This document shows, in pieces, positions 10,592 through 23,462 of a stretch of 64,000 nt of DNA. Each line of letters starts with the position of its first letter. The stretch's first letter is position 1. The notes under the pieces are model-generated. The model searched no databases. It was not told the origin of the DNA and saw nothing but the letters and a program-made list of their open reading frames with translations. The position numbers and the translations under genes are program-made. Source of the DNA: Fomitopsis serialis (Eukaryota; Basidiomycota; Agaricomycetes; Polyporales; Fomitopsidaceae); NCBI RefSeq assembly GCF_022376445.1, contig NW_025954979.1:124001-188000 (forward strand), given 5' to 3'.

Positions 10592-13500
10592 ATGTCTGAG
10601 GATGACCGTGCAGCAAAGGCCGCTCGAGCACGAGCGTTGGTCCGTAACGCTCTACTCGACTGTCCCATTCATTATGTAGCTGAATCTTTCCGAACAGCTG
10701 AAGAAAAAGCAGCAGCAGAAGGCGGGGGGTGGGGGCTCAATTGCAAGTCCAACCGTTGCCTCGCCCGTTCTGCCTCCGTCGCGAACGTTGTCGCCGGCAC
10801 CATCGCGAACATTCTCGCCGGCACCTTCTGAGATTTCTCTCGCGAATACCGAGGCCACCCTCACCCATCCGGAGGACCACAAGGACGCACGAAGTGTGGG
10901 AGACCTGTAGGTACATAGGAGCATCGAAGTGGTTAACAGCCCGTCGTCTGGCATGTTGCTGAGAAAGCCTGCGTAGATTCACCAAAGGACAACTCGGCGA
11001 TGGTGGTGACATCAGTTGGTTGTCAGGGCTGAATAGAGTTGACTCTCATCCGTCGGCGACCATCGCCTCTCCTCAAATTCCCCCTCCTCCTCCTGCAACG
11101 CCTCAAAGTGCTCGTGGAGCTGGATCGACCGTCGTCAGCGGGCAGGACACCTTGCATGCTAGGATTGCCGAACAGAGCTCTATCATCTCTGCATTGGAGA
11201 CAGAGAAGCGTGCTCTCGTGGACTTGGTGGAGCAGCTGAAAAGCACTGAGACCAGTGAGTGAACCGGGTCCGATGTCTAGACTAGTACCTGACCCCTTGA
11301 TCGAGACGCGCACCGCATGCAAGAGAAAGTGCTGGCGGAGAAGCAGAGTGTCATCTCTGTCCTGCAGTCTGACAAAGATCATTTGACCGCCTCACTTGAG
11401 AAGCTCCAGCAAGTTGAAACCAGTGAGTACACAGAGTCAAGAATCGTTTCCAGTGCATAACGCGTCAGACAGATGCAAAACAGACGGAACGTCTGCTACA
11501 TGAAGAGCGCCAGAATTCTGCCAAGTTCCAAAGCCGCATACAGCAACTGGAAACTGATATCGTTGCTCTATCAGCCAAGCTCAACGAGCGAGATACGGAC
11601 ATTGCCTCACTTTCCTCACAAAATCAAGAGCTGGAGCGTGCAAACCAGCGCTTGCGCGAGCTCGAGCCGAGTGCGTCTTTCGCCCGGTGCGCGTGGCTCC
11701 TGGCTGACGCTCTGTAGAACTGCAGGTTGCGAATAAAGCTCTGGACGCTGAAAAGGGACGTTCAAAAGGTCTGGATGGACGCATACATGACCTGGAGACG
11801 ACTCTTCAAGAGCACTACAGCCGCATGGCCGAGCAACAACAGACTATTACACTGTTGGTGTCCGAGAAGAACTCCTTGACGTCGTCGCTGGAAGAGCTCG
11901 AGGATGCGGACTCAAGTAAGTGCTGAAATCTCGTGGGCGATGACGCAGCCGAGCTGACTCCCGCGATGCTACAGAGCTGCGGGACACGGAGAGCGCACTT
12001 CAAGCGGAACGTGCTCGGGCACAGAAATTGCAAGAAACCGTGGCAAAGCTGCAGGACGAGAACGACGAGTTCTCATCTAAGGTTACCGAATTGACTACAT
12101 CCGAGAAGAATCTCGCGGATAAGAGCCGTGAGCAGGTACGCTGCCTTGCCGCCTGTTCATTTCCCGGAATAGTTGACAATCTGTGATACAGGAGCGCGAA
12201 CTGCAGCTTCTCCATGGGACATTTAATGATCTACGTATTCAAGCGGAGCAAGCGGAGAGAAGAGTGCGGGAGCTGGAGGAGCAGATCGAAAGTGATGATC
12301 GCGCAGACCGGCTGGAGGCCACCTTGCAGAACACCCAGGACCGGGCCGATGAATTGGAGTTCCAACTTTCCAAGCTCCAGCAGGCAAGCACAGCTTTCAT
12401 CCGCTGATCAGTATACGTAACTGACATGGGGCTCGCAGGCGCATGGTACGCTCAAGGCTGAGCGGGATGAATTAGATTCGCGAATACGTCAGCGGGGGCA
12501 GGCAGAGGAGGACTGGCGAAACCGTCATGGCGAAGTCGAGAAGCAGCATGCAACGACGAAGGAGCAGCTCTCGGTCGTGAGCACCGAGCGCGATGACCTT
12601 CTGCAACAGAAGTCGACTTTGCAATCTAAGGTGCAAGAGAAGGAGTCCACAGTCGCGGACCTCGAGCGCAAGCTCGTCGATCTCGCTGCGCAGCTGAGCA
12701 ATGGTGCTCGGCAACTGCAGCAAGTCCAGGCAGAACTCAGGAACGCGAACAAGCGTGCCGAGAGGCGGAGCGGATCCAGGGCGAGCTCCAGACGGAAGGC
12801 GTCGGGTTGATGCGTTCCTTGGACGAGATGCGGCCCAAGATCGTGGAGCTCACAGACGTGAAGCTCAATCTCAGCGAGGAGGTCGAGGCTTGAAGTCCGC
12901 CCTGCACAGTCGAGACGCTACCATAGCACAATGGAGTCGAACCTGGACGAGTTGCGGAACGAGAAGGATGTGGTTTCTCGTGAACGCCAGGAGATTGCTC
13001 TTGCGCTAGAGAAGGAACGTTCATCCTCGCACACGAACAGCTCCGAGCTTCAGAAGGAGTCCGACACCCTGCAAACGGATTGGAGGCCGGCGCGCCATCG
13101 TCCGTAACCTGGAGGCCGAGCGCAACAACTACCACCAAATGACCGAGCGCCATCTCGCCGAGCTAGACCAGCTCAGTCCTCGCTGCAGGAGCACATGGAG
13201 CAGGTCTCCGGCCTGCAGAGCGAGCTCGACGAGCGCGAGAGCGCGCAGCAGGAAGCGCACGAGTTCCTCGAGCACGCGCAGAACGAGATGGAGGCGCTGC
13301 GCGCGGAGCTCTCCGCGAAGGACCAGGAGCTCGAGCAGCTCCGCGTCGCGGCGTCGACGCCGATATCCGCGCACCCGAACGCGCTCGACGCGGAGATGCT
13401 CAGCGCGATCAGGCAGCAGCACGCGCTCGAGCTCTCCGCGGCGCAGTCGCACATCCGTACGCTCGAGACGTCCGTCTTCGACGTCGAGGCGCACGCGCAC

Positions 13501-13958
13501 GCGCTGCAGCGCCACGTCACCGCGCTGGAGGACCAGCTCGCGCACCTGCGGCCGCCGTCGCGGGCGGCGCAGCGCTCGCCGATGCCGCCGCGCACGTCCA
13601 GCCGGCCCGCCGACTTCTCGGACGATCTGCGCCGTGCGTCCTTCGCCGCGCACAAGTCCGCGCACCCCGCGCCGACGCCGACCTCCGCGACGTTCGAGGG
13701 GCTCTCGCCGGAGGCGCAGCACAAGCGTCGTGTGAGCCTGAGCATGCTCAAGGCCCGCATCGAGAGCGAAGTCGCGGCGTCCGCCAAGCTCACTTCTCCG
13801 ACGGTCAAGACAGCTGGCCTGCCGACGGTCGTCGAGTCAGTGCCCCTCAGGCGAAGGCGACGGTTCCCCAGCACGTCGCCCCGCGCAAGCCGCAGTTCAT
13901 GGACGATTCTCACATATTCTGGTGTCACTGTTGCCAGGGCGACTTAGTAATTCTCTAG
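10592..13958 (+). CDS. Golgin-like long coiled-coil protein, several frame breaks
   Basis: A long coiled-coil protein, probably of the GM130/Bug1/golgin kind that tethers vesicles at the cis-Golgi; the function is inferred. The N-terminus MSEDDRAAKAARARAL splices over a 58-nt intron to LKKKQQQKAGGGG, giving the basic amphipathic Ala/Arg/Lys start typical of fungal golgins. A Ser/Pro linker follows, then about 800 residues of heptads across at least nine short exons (for example LEQLQ-type stretches near 11,200, 11,600, 12,050, 12,250 and 12,600). The C-terminal part holds GLSPEAQHKRRVSLSMLKAR and ends DSHIFWCHCCQGDLVIL at 13,956-13,958. Frame breaks occur near 12,765, 12,890, 12,925, 13,085, 13,175 and 13,845; heptad quality on both sides shows the reading frame simply shifts by one. 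It could instead be another class of coiled-coil tether. Confidence 0.68.
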
Positions 13959-14212
13959 GGACCATGTACGTAGCCAGAAGATGCAATGGTATGTGCGGAC
14001 AGATGGATGATGCCAACGCGTGATATACATGACATGACGATATTGAGGAACAAGATCCAAGCAGGTCTGCATTCGTATTAGTCGCGCGCAGCGCGATGGG
14101 GATTAGCTACTCTACGGTATCGAGTGATAACTGCGTACGTCCGAAGCGGGTATGTCCCAATAAGTGCGTATAGATGTCGTCTCGGAGATCGCGGCCCTTA
14201 CATCACGGCCAG

Positions 14213-17200
14213 TTGTTGCGCTTCGTCTTGAGCCTGCGCAGCTTTTGCATGAGGTCCTGGTGTCACACACAGACGGTCAGTTGTCCGCCCCGGCGAAACA
14301 ATGAATGACACAGCGTACCTGTACTTCATCTGGCTTCAGCGTCCCGCGGCCGCGTTCCTCCTCGAGGCCTTTCTCGATGCTCTCAAGGACATCGTTCATG
14401 AGGTCACGGTAGTTAACGCCGAAGAACTGGGTGAGCTTCGCCGCGCGACGGCGGCGCTGCTGGAACGCGCTCTCTTCGGGCGGCGGCGACGGTAGGATGG
14501 TCCACTCGGACGAGACGGACGCTAAGGACGCCATGGACGTGCGTGTGGGCATCGACCGTCGGCGCTCGGCCTTCGTCGTCGCAGCCTGGGCGAGCGAGAA
14601 TACACTGTCCTCCGTCGGCGTGTGGTCTGAGGTGTCCTGGGTACGTCCGCTGAGGTAGTCGTGCAGTTCGGCGAGGGACTGCTTGTCGTCCTGTACGTGG
14701 CCCATTCGTCAATGCGGATGCTTAGATGTAAGCAACAGAACAAGCTTACCCGGTCAATGATGTCGTTAAGCGAGTTCAGAGAATGGCGGTAGTGCATGTA
14801 GACATCGGACATCGCCGTGAGCATACCGTCTTCCCAACTCTCGCTCGTGTCGGTGCGTGTATGGTCAATCAGCGGCTCAGTCGAGTCTGCGGTTCCGGGC
14901 CTGGCGCCCTTCTTCGACTTGCCCTTGTACGACGTCTGGTTGAGGTTGCGCCCACCCGACGGCCCTGCGCTCTGCACGGGCGGCGGGAACGAGGACTGGG
15001 TGGAGTACCTAGGCTTCGCAGCGATGGGCGAGAGCCCACTGCTTCCGGGGGAGGAGACCGCCTGACGGGTGTGATAGAGCACCTGGGGCGGCGCCACCCC
15101 GAACATCTGAAATGAAATGGGAAGTCAGTTGCCGTCTCGCGCCTGGCACGCGTGCGAACGCACCTTCTCCATCTTGACGGCGCGGCGGACGTTGATGGCC
15201 TTCTCCCTCTCATTGAGGTCGCCCTTGAGACGGTCGATCTCGTCAGACCACGTCGCCCCGAACTCGGCCGCGGAGCTGCTGCGCCTGCGGCGGAGGCGGA
15301 GCCTGCGTGCTTCGGCGTCCTCGCCGGGCATGTCGTCGTCCTGGGGGGTGGATGGTGCGGGGGAGGGGAGCGGGACGCCCTCGTGGAGAGGGCCGAGGAC
15401 GAGGTGAGTGGGTACACGTGAGCCGAGGAAGCGGTGGAGCTTTGCGAGCTTCTCGCGCTTGCGGCGGCGGTCGTCTTCTGCGCGCTGCTCGTCGTCGAGG
15501 GAGAGGGCGCCGAGGAGGGAGGGGGTGGAGGGGGAGAGGACGGGGTCGGGGCTGGGGCTGAAGAGGGAGAGGTCGGGGCCGGGGCTGAAGAGGGCGTGGC
15601 CTTTAGGCGTTGGGGGCGAGCGCTGTGCGGGGCCCCAGGGAGCGCTTCCTCGTCTGACAGGTCGATGAACGATTCGGGCGAGCCAGACGACGCCCGCGAG
15701 GCTGCCGACGCCCTCCCTATCTCGATCACGTGCGACGCGTCCCTCCCCACCAGCCCGCTCATCGGCGACAGGTCCTGCGGCGAGAACGGCACAGAGCGGC
15801 GGCGCATGCCCATGTTCACGTACTGCGCGTCCTCCGCGGGCGGCCACACGACGCGCTGCTGCGTGTCGTACACGGGCACATGGGGTCGTCCAGCATCGAC
15901 GCCGCAGGCCTGTGCTTCCTTCTGCTCGGCTTCGGAGGCGCGCCCACCATGTTCGTGCGCTGCGCGTGCGCGTGCCCCAGGTCGACCTCGACGGGGAAGT
16001 GCCCGACGCCGGGCGTCTGGCCAAAGAGCTGCGTGAGTTTACGCGTCTTGCGCACGAGGTCGGCGCGCTCCTGCGGGTGGAGGAGGTTGCTCGTCAACGG
16101 GATGTGGCGCTGGCCGCGGTCATAGTCTGGCGAGGAGCTGGACGGCGAGGGCGTGTTCGGGCTCTGGTGTTCTAGAAGGGAACGCTGTGCGGACCTGGAT
16201 CGCCTGGAGGAAAAGTCGGGTTTCGCAGAGGTAGGCACGGGCGGTTTTGCGGCGGTGGAAAGCGGGGCGAGAAGGGGTTTCTTGGACGAGTGCGGGCGGG
16301 AGCTGAACTCATCAGAGTAGGACTGCGGTGATGTCCTGGAGTGCGGCTGGGTTTCGTGGGGCGAGAAGGCGGCATAAGGATGGTTGCTGTGGGTATCGAG
16401 GGGCGAGAAAGTCGGGGAAAAAGTGGGAGAGGCAAGTTCGATGAAGGATCCACGATAGTCGTTCATGTCAGTCGGCCTGCTGGCTGGCGAACGGGTGGAG
16501 GAGGCAAAGGAGTGGGCACTAGAGGAGTATAGGGTAGAGGAGATGCTGATGGGACGGTGCAAGGCGGGTGATGGGCCGTCGCTCGCGTCGCACAAGCTCG
16601 GCCCAGACGCATCACTCCCTCCCCGCCCGTGGGAACCCCCGGCCCCGCCAGCAACTGCCGCCGGCTGCTGCCCGTCCGCCCCGTCCCCCGGCCGACGGCC
16701 CTGCCCGTCTCCACTGCCGCGCCCCGCCAGCGACACCGTCAGCGCACTGATCGGCGAGTTCGGCGCGCTCGCCGCGTACAGCACGCTCGCGGCCGTCGCC
16801 CGGTCGGGCCCCCGCCGCACCGGACTGGGTGGGCCGCCGTCGGCGTCACTCGCACGCCGGGTCGACGTCAGCTTGCCTTCCGCGATCATCCCCAGCGACT
16901 TCTTGCTCTTCCCGATCATCTTCTCCACCTTCTGCAGCGACGACAGTCCCCGCAGGTGCCGCAGCCCTCCCCCTTCGCCGCCGCCGTGGGCGACTCCCGC
17001 ACATCGTCGCCCGTTCGCGACGAGCTCGTTGCCAGAGACTCGCTTGAGCCCTGCCCCGCGCTCTCCGTGTCCGCCTGCCGCTCACTACCAATAATCAGAG
17101 GCGGCTCGTCCCGCATGAGATATGACAGCCGCGGTACTGGATTGATGTATGGGTTCCTGGTCGTGCCCGATCCACCTGCACCGCTGCCTGCGCCATCAAC

Positions 17201-17524
17201 TGCCCGCGGGACTGTCGTCGGTGAGGTCGGCACGGAAATCGAGCCAGACGGCGAGGAGTGCGACGAGTGCGCCGGCTTTGGTCTGCTCTTTGGACGCGGC
17301 GGTGGGGGGAGCCCGCCCCCCCAGTCCGCGCTGGTCGATCCATAGCCCCATCCGGACGACTGGTTCCGCGTGCGTTCTTCGTACTCGAGCGCGGCGCGCA
17401 GGTTCGACGAGATGACGAGGGATTGGGAGCTGGACGAGGGCGTGGCTGCCGCTGCAACGAGACGATCGCGGTCGCTCCGCTCATCAGGACGCTCGAGTGT
17501 GGAAACGAGGCTTGCTTGCGACAT
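14213..17524 (-). CDS. Large Ser/Pro-rich protein with three K-L-x-x-F/L-x-G motifs, unknown function
   Basis: I do not recognise a named family. The start ATG at 17,524 gives MSQASLVSTLERPDERSDRD. Ordered segments are: a conserved-looking stretch LRHLRGLSSLQKVEKMIGKS around 16,940; a long disordered Ser/Pro region; DLVRKTRKLTQLFGQTPG near 16,050; KREKLAKLHRFLGSRVPT near 15,440; a short helix EIDRLKGDLNEREKAINVRR near 15,210; and the C-terminal RRAAKLTQFFGVNYRDLMND near 14,430, which is followed by LMQKLRRLKTKRNNWP and the stop at 14,213-14,215. Three copies of the motif KLx(Q/R)(F/L)(F/L)G in one protein suggest repeated short binding helices. Introns of about 55-65 nt split the last three exons. 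Frame breaks appear near 16,960, 15,885 and 15,640, all in GC-rich low-complexity DNA. The role is unknown; a scaffold or regulator is only a guess. Confidence 0.6.
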
Positions 17525-18517
17525 CGCGCGGGTAGTGGGGCGTGGTGTGCGTGAAGGTCGTTACGGGGGTGCGTCGTCGCAGATAGATCTAGCTCGGGCT
17601 CGAGGGCGAAGACGAGGACGACCGCGTACTGATATTGCGCCGAGCCCCGCAGAGGCTGCACTGTGGCGGGGCACCACGTGCTCGCATTCCGTCGAAGAAC
17701 ACACCAAGGTTTGATGCGGGCCATTGCCCGCTATCTTCCCCGTTCGCATGGCAACCAGCGCCCACAGAATACAACACCCCCGCCCGCCGACGCCTTCTGT
17801 TCGCACCGGGCGCAGTGGTACTTGCTCGGTACAAAGCAGGTAATAGGCACGTATACTGCCACTTTGAGCTCCCTTGTGCCTGCGGTGGGCCCCCTTGGCA
17901 CCCGCCACCTTCGCGGACACAGTCTGCAAGCCGCCGGCTTCTCAACCGCTCGACGTCGGACGGACGCCCCCATACCGCCGGTGCAGTCTGGACTCTCCAG
18001 TAGGTACCCCGGCTTTGGAAGCTAATCGCAAAATCAGCGCACACGGCGGCACGGGCCATGGGTCGTGTCTGTGGTCGCTTCTCAGTCCTCGCTGAAGTCG
18101 TGCGCACTTGCCTGGGCCACATTTGATTTGCAAAGCATAGCCGGCGGGACGGGCGAAGCCTTGTGATGCGGCACTAGGAGATGACCCTGACGTTTCAATG
18201 CAACTTCGATGAAGAACACACTTCGTCCCTCGGCGCGTCATAGCTCTCACCCGGCCCACCGTTCTCGACTCTCAATCAAAACACGTTCTCACACCTCTCA
18301 CCTCCGAGGAGCGAGAGTAGTATAGATATCCAGAGAATACGATGCGTGTAAGAGTACAGAGTGCGATCGAATGCAGCGAGATAATATAGATGAATGCGAT
18401 AGAGTGGGATGAGATGGGATGGAACTGTAACACGTATACGAATCGATAGCAATCCGAGTCCGACTCAAATCCATTGACAAGAAGACAGCACACGACACAC
18501 GGTACGCGACCGCACGA
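17525..18517. other. Spacer, no gene recognised
   Basis: This 993-bp stretch lies upstream of the minus-strand Ser/Pro-rich gene and downstream of the next minus-strand gene. Open frames overlap on both strands because of high GC up to about 18,200; 18,280-18,480 is AT-richer and likely 3' untranslated DNA of the Nvj2-type gene. No motif was found. Confidence 0.45.
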
Positions 18518-21500
18518 CTATGCAGGCGCGGCGGGTGCAGCGGGCGGGCGTCGCGGCGGCAGGGCAGGTGGCTTGGGGCTCGGTTTCGGCGTGCTAGGCG
18601 ATGACTGTCCGTCCCCACTCTCACCGCCCGGCGTAGGGCTCAAAGGTGGAGAGGCACTCGCGCTCGCGCCGAACCCGTCCTCGCCGGCGCTGGATCCTAT
18701 CGACGGCCCCGGTAGAGCAGGCTCCAGCGACGCACGCTTGCTCCTGTCCTTCGACACGATGGACTGCAGCGCAGCCGACGCAGCCGACGCGTTCGCGCTT
18801 TGTACCGCAGCCGCCCCGCCCCCGGACGCCCTGCCCAACGTGACCGAGATCGAGCGCGGTGGCAGGGGCGGCGGGACCGGTTTCGGCGAGACGACCTCCG
18901 GCTGCGCCTGCGCGTCCGACGTTGAGGTCGACACAGGCGCAGACGCAATAGCCGTGGGGGTCGCGATGGCCGTGGGGGTCGCAGCCGCGTCCTGGTCATT
19001 CCCAGCAAAGCCCGTCTGCGTCTGCGTCACCGGCGGGACTCCGCCCCGCGCCCCGCGCGCCGGGGTTCTTCCACAGCCGGTACACCTCTGTATCGCGGGC
19101 TTCTTCGCTCCGGCGCCGACGCGGGCGGGGGCGGCGCGTAGCCCATCGACATCACCTCCCCGCGGTGGCTCGCGTGGATCCCGGGGATGGTCATCGTCTT
19201 CGCCTGCGGCGGCTGCGTGTGGATCCGCGCGGGCGGGCGGTCCTCCGACTCGTCGGCCATGAGCCCCGGCACGCCGTCGCGCTGGGAGCGCCCCGAGGTT
19301 GTCCGCTCGAGGGGGAAGGTCGGTGAGGACGAGCGGGACTCGGGTTTCGGCGAGGTGGGTTGGGGAGGCGCGAGGTAGGGCGAGCCGCTACTGCTGCTAT
19401 TGCTGCTGCTGCCACCGCCTACCGGCGACGGCGAGACACTGCGTGCCCGCTCCTTGCCCTTCTCACCTTGAGGTATCGAAACGGGGTCAGTGCGCAAGTC
19501 CGAGCCCAGCGATCCGTCCTGCTGCCTCCGCTGCTCCACCGCTGCCCGCACCTCCGCATAGCTCGGACGTGCCCTGTGCGCTGCCGAGTTCGCGCGGAGC
19601 CGGGTCTCGTTCTGAGGAGCGCTCGCGCCGTCCGCGACTTCCTCGTTGGTCGTGCTGTTCGTGCTGTCCTTCCGCAGCCCGCTCCAGTTGACACCCCACT
19701 TGCGCATCGCCTCCTTGGCAGTATTGCTCAACGCCTGCTTGTCACCTGCGCGCGACTTCAGCGTCTGTAGGAACGCAGCCGTCGAGCTGGTGGTGTTGCT
19801 GCGGCCTGCGGTGCTATTGAGAACCGGACTCTTGGACCGCGATGGGGAGGACGACTCGCCAGTAGCTCCCACGGACTCATCGTCAGTCGCAGAGGTAGAT
19901 GTTCCCCGCGAAGATGCTTGCGAGTGCTGTGACGACGAGCGACGACTGACGCTCGGAGCCAGGTAGTCTTCCCGCAGTTGCTGTGCCTCGGATGGCTGTG
20001 GTGTAGTATCCTCAGACGACGCAACTGGTGTCGAGCTCGACCTCCGTGTCAGGGTGTGCTCAGACTCTGGAGTCCTCCCCCGTTGATCCGAGTCGTCCAG
20101 ATTGTCGCTTTTCGATCCTTCCGCATCGTCCTCGTTTGACGCGCCCAGCCATGTACGGCGCCGACTGTCAGACGACAAATTCGCCGCGGGCGAGCTAGGC
20201 AAACTGACAGCCGTAGCGGTCCGGCGGAGGTCCATGAAGATGTCTTGAGGATCGTTCACAATCTTCGCTTCGGTCTTCGCCTCCTCAGCAGAATGAAAAC
20301 GTTGTACGGGAGGATGCTCAGGGTCTGTCGGCATAGGCTTCGGCAGCTCTGCACCAGACGCAGAGACAGTAGACTTCGTGTCATCGGCAGCTTCGGGCTC
20401 TTGGCCGTAGGACGATTCGACGTGCGTACGCGAAGCATCTGCCCAGATGCCTCCGCGGTGCAGATAATTCATGCTCTCAAAGAACGAGATGTCGTCCATG
20501 TTTGGTAGTACCACAGACTCCTGGATCTATGGAATGGTCAGCACAACAGGTACGACAGAGACCGATACGCACGCATACATACCACTTCTCGTACTTTGGA
20601 CTCGATGGTGCTGAGAATCATGCCCCAAGTGATTTGTCGGTCACTCACGACAGGCTCGACATTCATGACCATTCTCGGCATCTGCGTGAATGCGTACCAG
20701 ATCCGACTGCTCGGTGGCCGCTTGACTTTCACGAGCAGGTTGCCCTCCACCTCCCGCACGACCAGAGCCAACACAAGCTTTACGGTGTATGTTTTGAACC
20801 GAGCTCCGAGGTTGATGATCGCAGTGGCCTCCACCGTGATGCGGATTTCTCCCTTGTACTGCAGGTGAACCTCGAAGGAGGCATCGCCCTCCTTTGTGAG
20901 CTCCTTGAGCATAGGCTTGCTGAGCGTCGGTGCCTTGTTCCCGACAGACACCTCCTTGACGTTGATGTCCGTGAGGAAGCTTGGCTTCTTCACCTTCGAG
21001 ATCTTCTTCATGAGACGTCCGATGATGTACGACTCCAGCGTCTGCGTACGGTAGTAGCTGAAAAATATGCGGCCCAAGAGTGCGTTCAGCCATCGCATTG
21101 GGATAACATCCGGCTGTTCGTCCAGCGTTGATACGAGGTGCGACATGTCCTCCGGTTGGAAGACCACCTCGAGGGGTGCCAATGTGCCTGAGTTCGCTGG
21201 GTTGTCCGATGCGTGTACGAACGCGTGGTACCAGTCCTCCATGTCCATGACGTTCTTGACGAATATGAACCATGGTGTCGACACGTCCAGCGCCTGGTCC
21301 CGCGCCTCCTCGCGCCGCCTCTCAGCCTCCAATATCTGCTCACGTTGCCGCTGCTTGGACTTCGAGGTCCCGCTGCTTTCCTCGAGCTTCTCCTCAACAT
21401 TCTCTCCGTCGAGTTTCATCTCCTTCGTCACGCTGGGCATCTCCTTGTCCGGAGGTGGTATCTTCGGCTTGAGGCAGATCGCGTTCCTGCGTGAGAACAG

Positions 21501-21980
21501 CTCGCCATCCAGCAAGCCCTCCGGGTAGATTACGACGTCGTGCCCACTGAGTTCGATCGCAGCCTCGCATTCGGTCATGCTCTCGTCCTCGTATAGATAG
21601 AGCACCTTCCCTTTGAGGACGGTGTACCACATGTCCTTCGGGCGCGAGCGACGCGCATCCTTGGAGCGTGAGTCCAGAAAGCCACGCACCATGTCAACGT
21701 AGGACGAGTCCGAGGGTTGTTCCTCGAATGTTCTGCGGACGGTGAGCCAGCTCTTGCGCACCCTCGGCGCGTCATTAACATCGGATGGGGACGGTGCTGC
21801 AGTGGTTGAAGGGAGGTCGGGTGTTTCGGACGCCTCGTCTGGTTTTTCGGCCTTTTGGACCTGAGCTTCTTCTACCGGGACCGCGGTGTAGACCGTGTAG
21901 AATATGGCTCCCAGGATGAGGAGCGGGATAAACGTGATTCCTCCGAGGACGTACGCGTAGAGCAGCGCCTTGAGCGACAT
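18518..21980 (-). CDS. NVJ2: TEX2/Nvj2-type SMP-domain lipid-transfer protein
   Basis: A membrane-anchored lipid-transfer protein of organelle contact sites; yeast Nvj2 works at ER-vacuole and ER-Golgi contacts. Exon 1 (20583-21980) starts [17 protein letters not shown] and continues with one hydrophobic segment at residues about 8-30. A PH domain follows at residues about 95-260 ([20 protein letters not shown] ... [13 protein letters not shown]), interrupted by a charged insert rich in Gln, Arg and Glu. An SMP domain spans residues about 285-465 ([57 protein letters not shown]), the order known for TEX2. A 56-nt intron (20527-20582) joins exon 2, which opens [20 protein letters not shown] and runs as a Ser/Pro-rich disordered tail of more than 600 residues. 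A frame break near 19,040-19,080 shifts into a second frame that ends [13 protein letters not shown] at 18,518. An upstream in-frame ATG at 22,004 would add eight residues; the inner ATG fits the family better. Confidence 0.9.
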
Positions 21981-23462
21981 GGTCGTCGTCTCCCGGGGGC
22001 ACACTGCGTCAGCTGCAGAACCTGAGCAAGATGGCTAGCTGAGGGTTGAAAGGAAGGACATACGGGAGGTACGTTCGCGACGAGGTAGAGATGGGGGCGT
22101 GCGGCCTGAGCATGGCCGGCGGTACCGTACAGACCATCGCCACAATTAGCCACGTGTCTTTACGTAGCGTGAAGATCGAGATGGAGCAGCAACTTAGGCA
22201 CTGTGCATTCTCGAGCCCGGTTCGCGTGTGTCGTCGAAAAAAAATCGGGCTTGAGTAGTATGATAGAGACCATACGAGATCTTCGCGCCGCTGCCAGTGT
22301 GTATGCACAAGGCAATCACTTTCGCCGTCTCGGAAGCAGATCTTCTGCAATTCCGATCTCAGATGACGATCGCCACCCGCGTCTCTGTCCGAGTCTCCTG
22401 CGAGGTCGTACATATTTAAGCTAGCCTGGGCCCACTGGCGACGAAATGGCGAGGTCATGAGCACCTTGCAATATGTCGTGTTGTTGAATGTCATGCGATA
22501 GATGCGTATACATAAATGCATTTTATCCCACAAGAGTCCGCCATCAATTCTATGCTAGCCGCAGGCCCGCAACAAAGGGAAGTTATGGAACATGTTGAGG
22601 TATCGTTGAATGCTGAGCGCTGAGCGGCTCGCTCCAGTAGGATACACGGTGAGATGGGTGGGCAGGCCAGCCGTATGGCATGTCGAATAGAAGAACTCAA
22701 ACAGAATCGACCACGCTACGTATCGTAACCTTCACCCTTGTGCGTAAGTTCACTGTGAATTTGTACTATAAGCTTAGCCCTTTCCCTTGCTCCCCAGCAC
22801 ATGCATGTGGCAGGGTTACTACTGAAGATTCTCGGTGTCTTTGCCCTCAATTACAACACCGGTGAGTGTTAATGCACCCGAAACAAGACACCAGAATCAG
22901 CTGTACATGGCTGTTCATCTCGTTCGGCCTACTTAGGGGCGCGCGAGTCAGCGCTCAATCACTAGTTCGCAAGCCCATATTCAATGGAGAGATGCAATTA
23001 CCAGTGTTCAACGATGTTGAATATTGCGTCGGGTCCTTGTCAGCGAGACGTCAAATGTCAGCGAGACTAAGCGGTTTCTTGCCACGGGCAGTACCGTAAC
23101 CCATTCGCACCGAGACGGCTCACTGGAGAATATCGCGGATAGAATACGCACTACAACGCGCTGCTGCAGCCGGTTCTACTAACCGAATGTAAGCCTATCC
23201 TACAGATGCAATGTGAAAACGCGCGGAAGCGGCTGAATAAAAGGGAACGTAACAACACCGCAGGATGCCCCGCGCCCAGTGATTAGTTGAGAGTAACACG
23301 AAAGACGACGACGACGATTTCACAGAATGTGCATGGGAGATATGACACACATCCGACAAGTGCAGTTCGACCGATGCCAGTCTTCACACAGCTCCTCCGT
23401 CTCCTGACCAACCCGTAATCCTCCAAAGCCTGTTTGTTCGCATCTACCGGGAGGTATTTTCT
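21981..23462. other. Spacer of 1.5 kb, no gene recognised
   Basis: Promoter side of the Nvj2-type gene and 3' side of the R3HCC1-like gene. Short open frames only, on both strands; no family motif and no RNA gene found. Confidence 0.5.

Noticed and set aside
13129..13928. Long overlapping open frames on both strands (about 197-251 codons)
   Set aside because: The plus-strand frame from 13,195 is the coiled-coil gene; the others are Arg/Ser-rich shadows caused by GC-rich codons.
15125..16125. Several plus- and minus-strand frames rich in Arg and Pro
   Set aside because: Shadows of the minus-strand Ser/Pro-rich gene; only the frame carrying the conserved motifs was kept.
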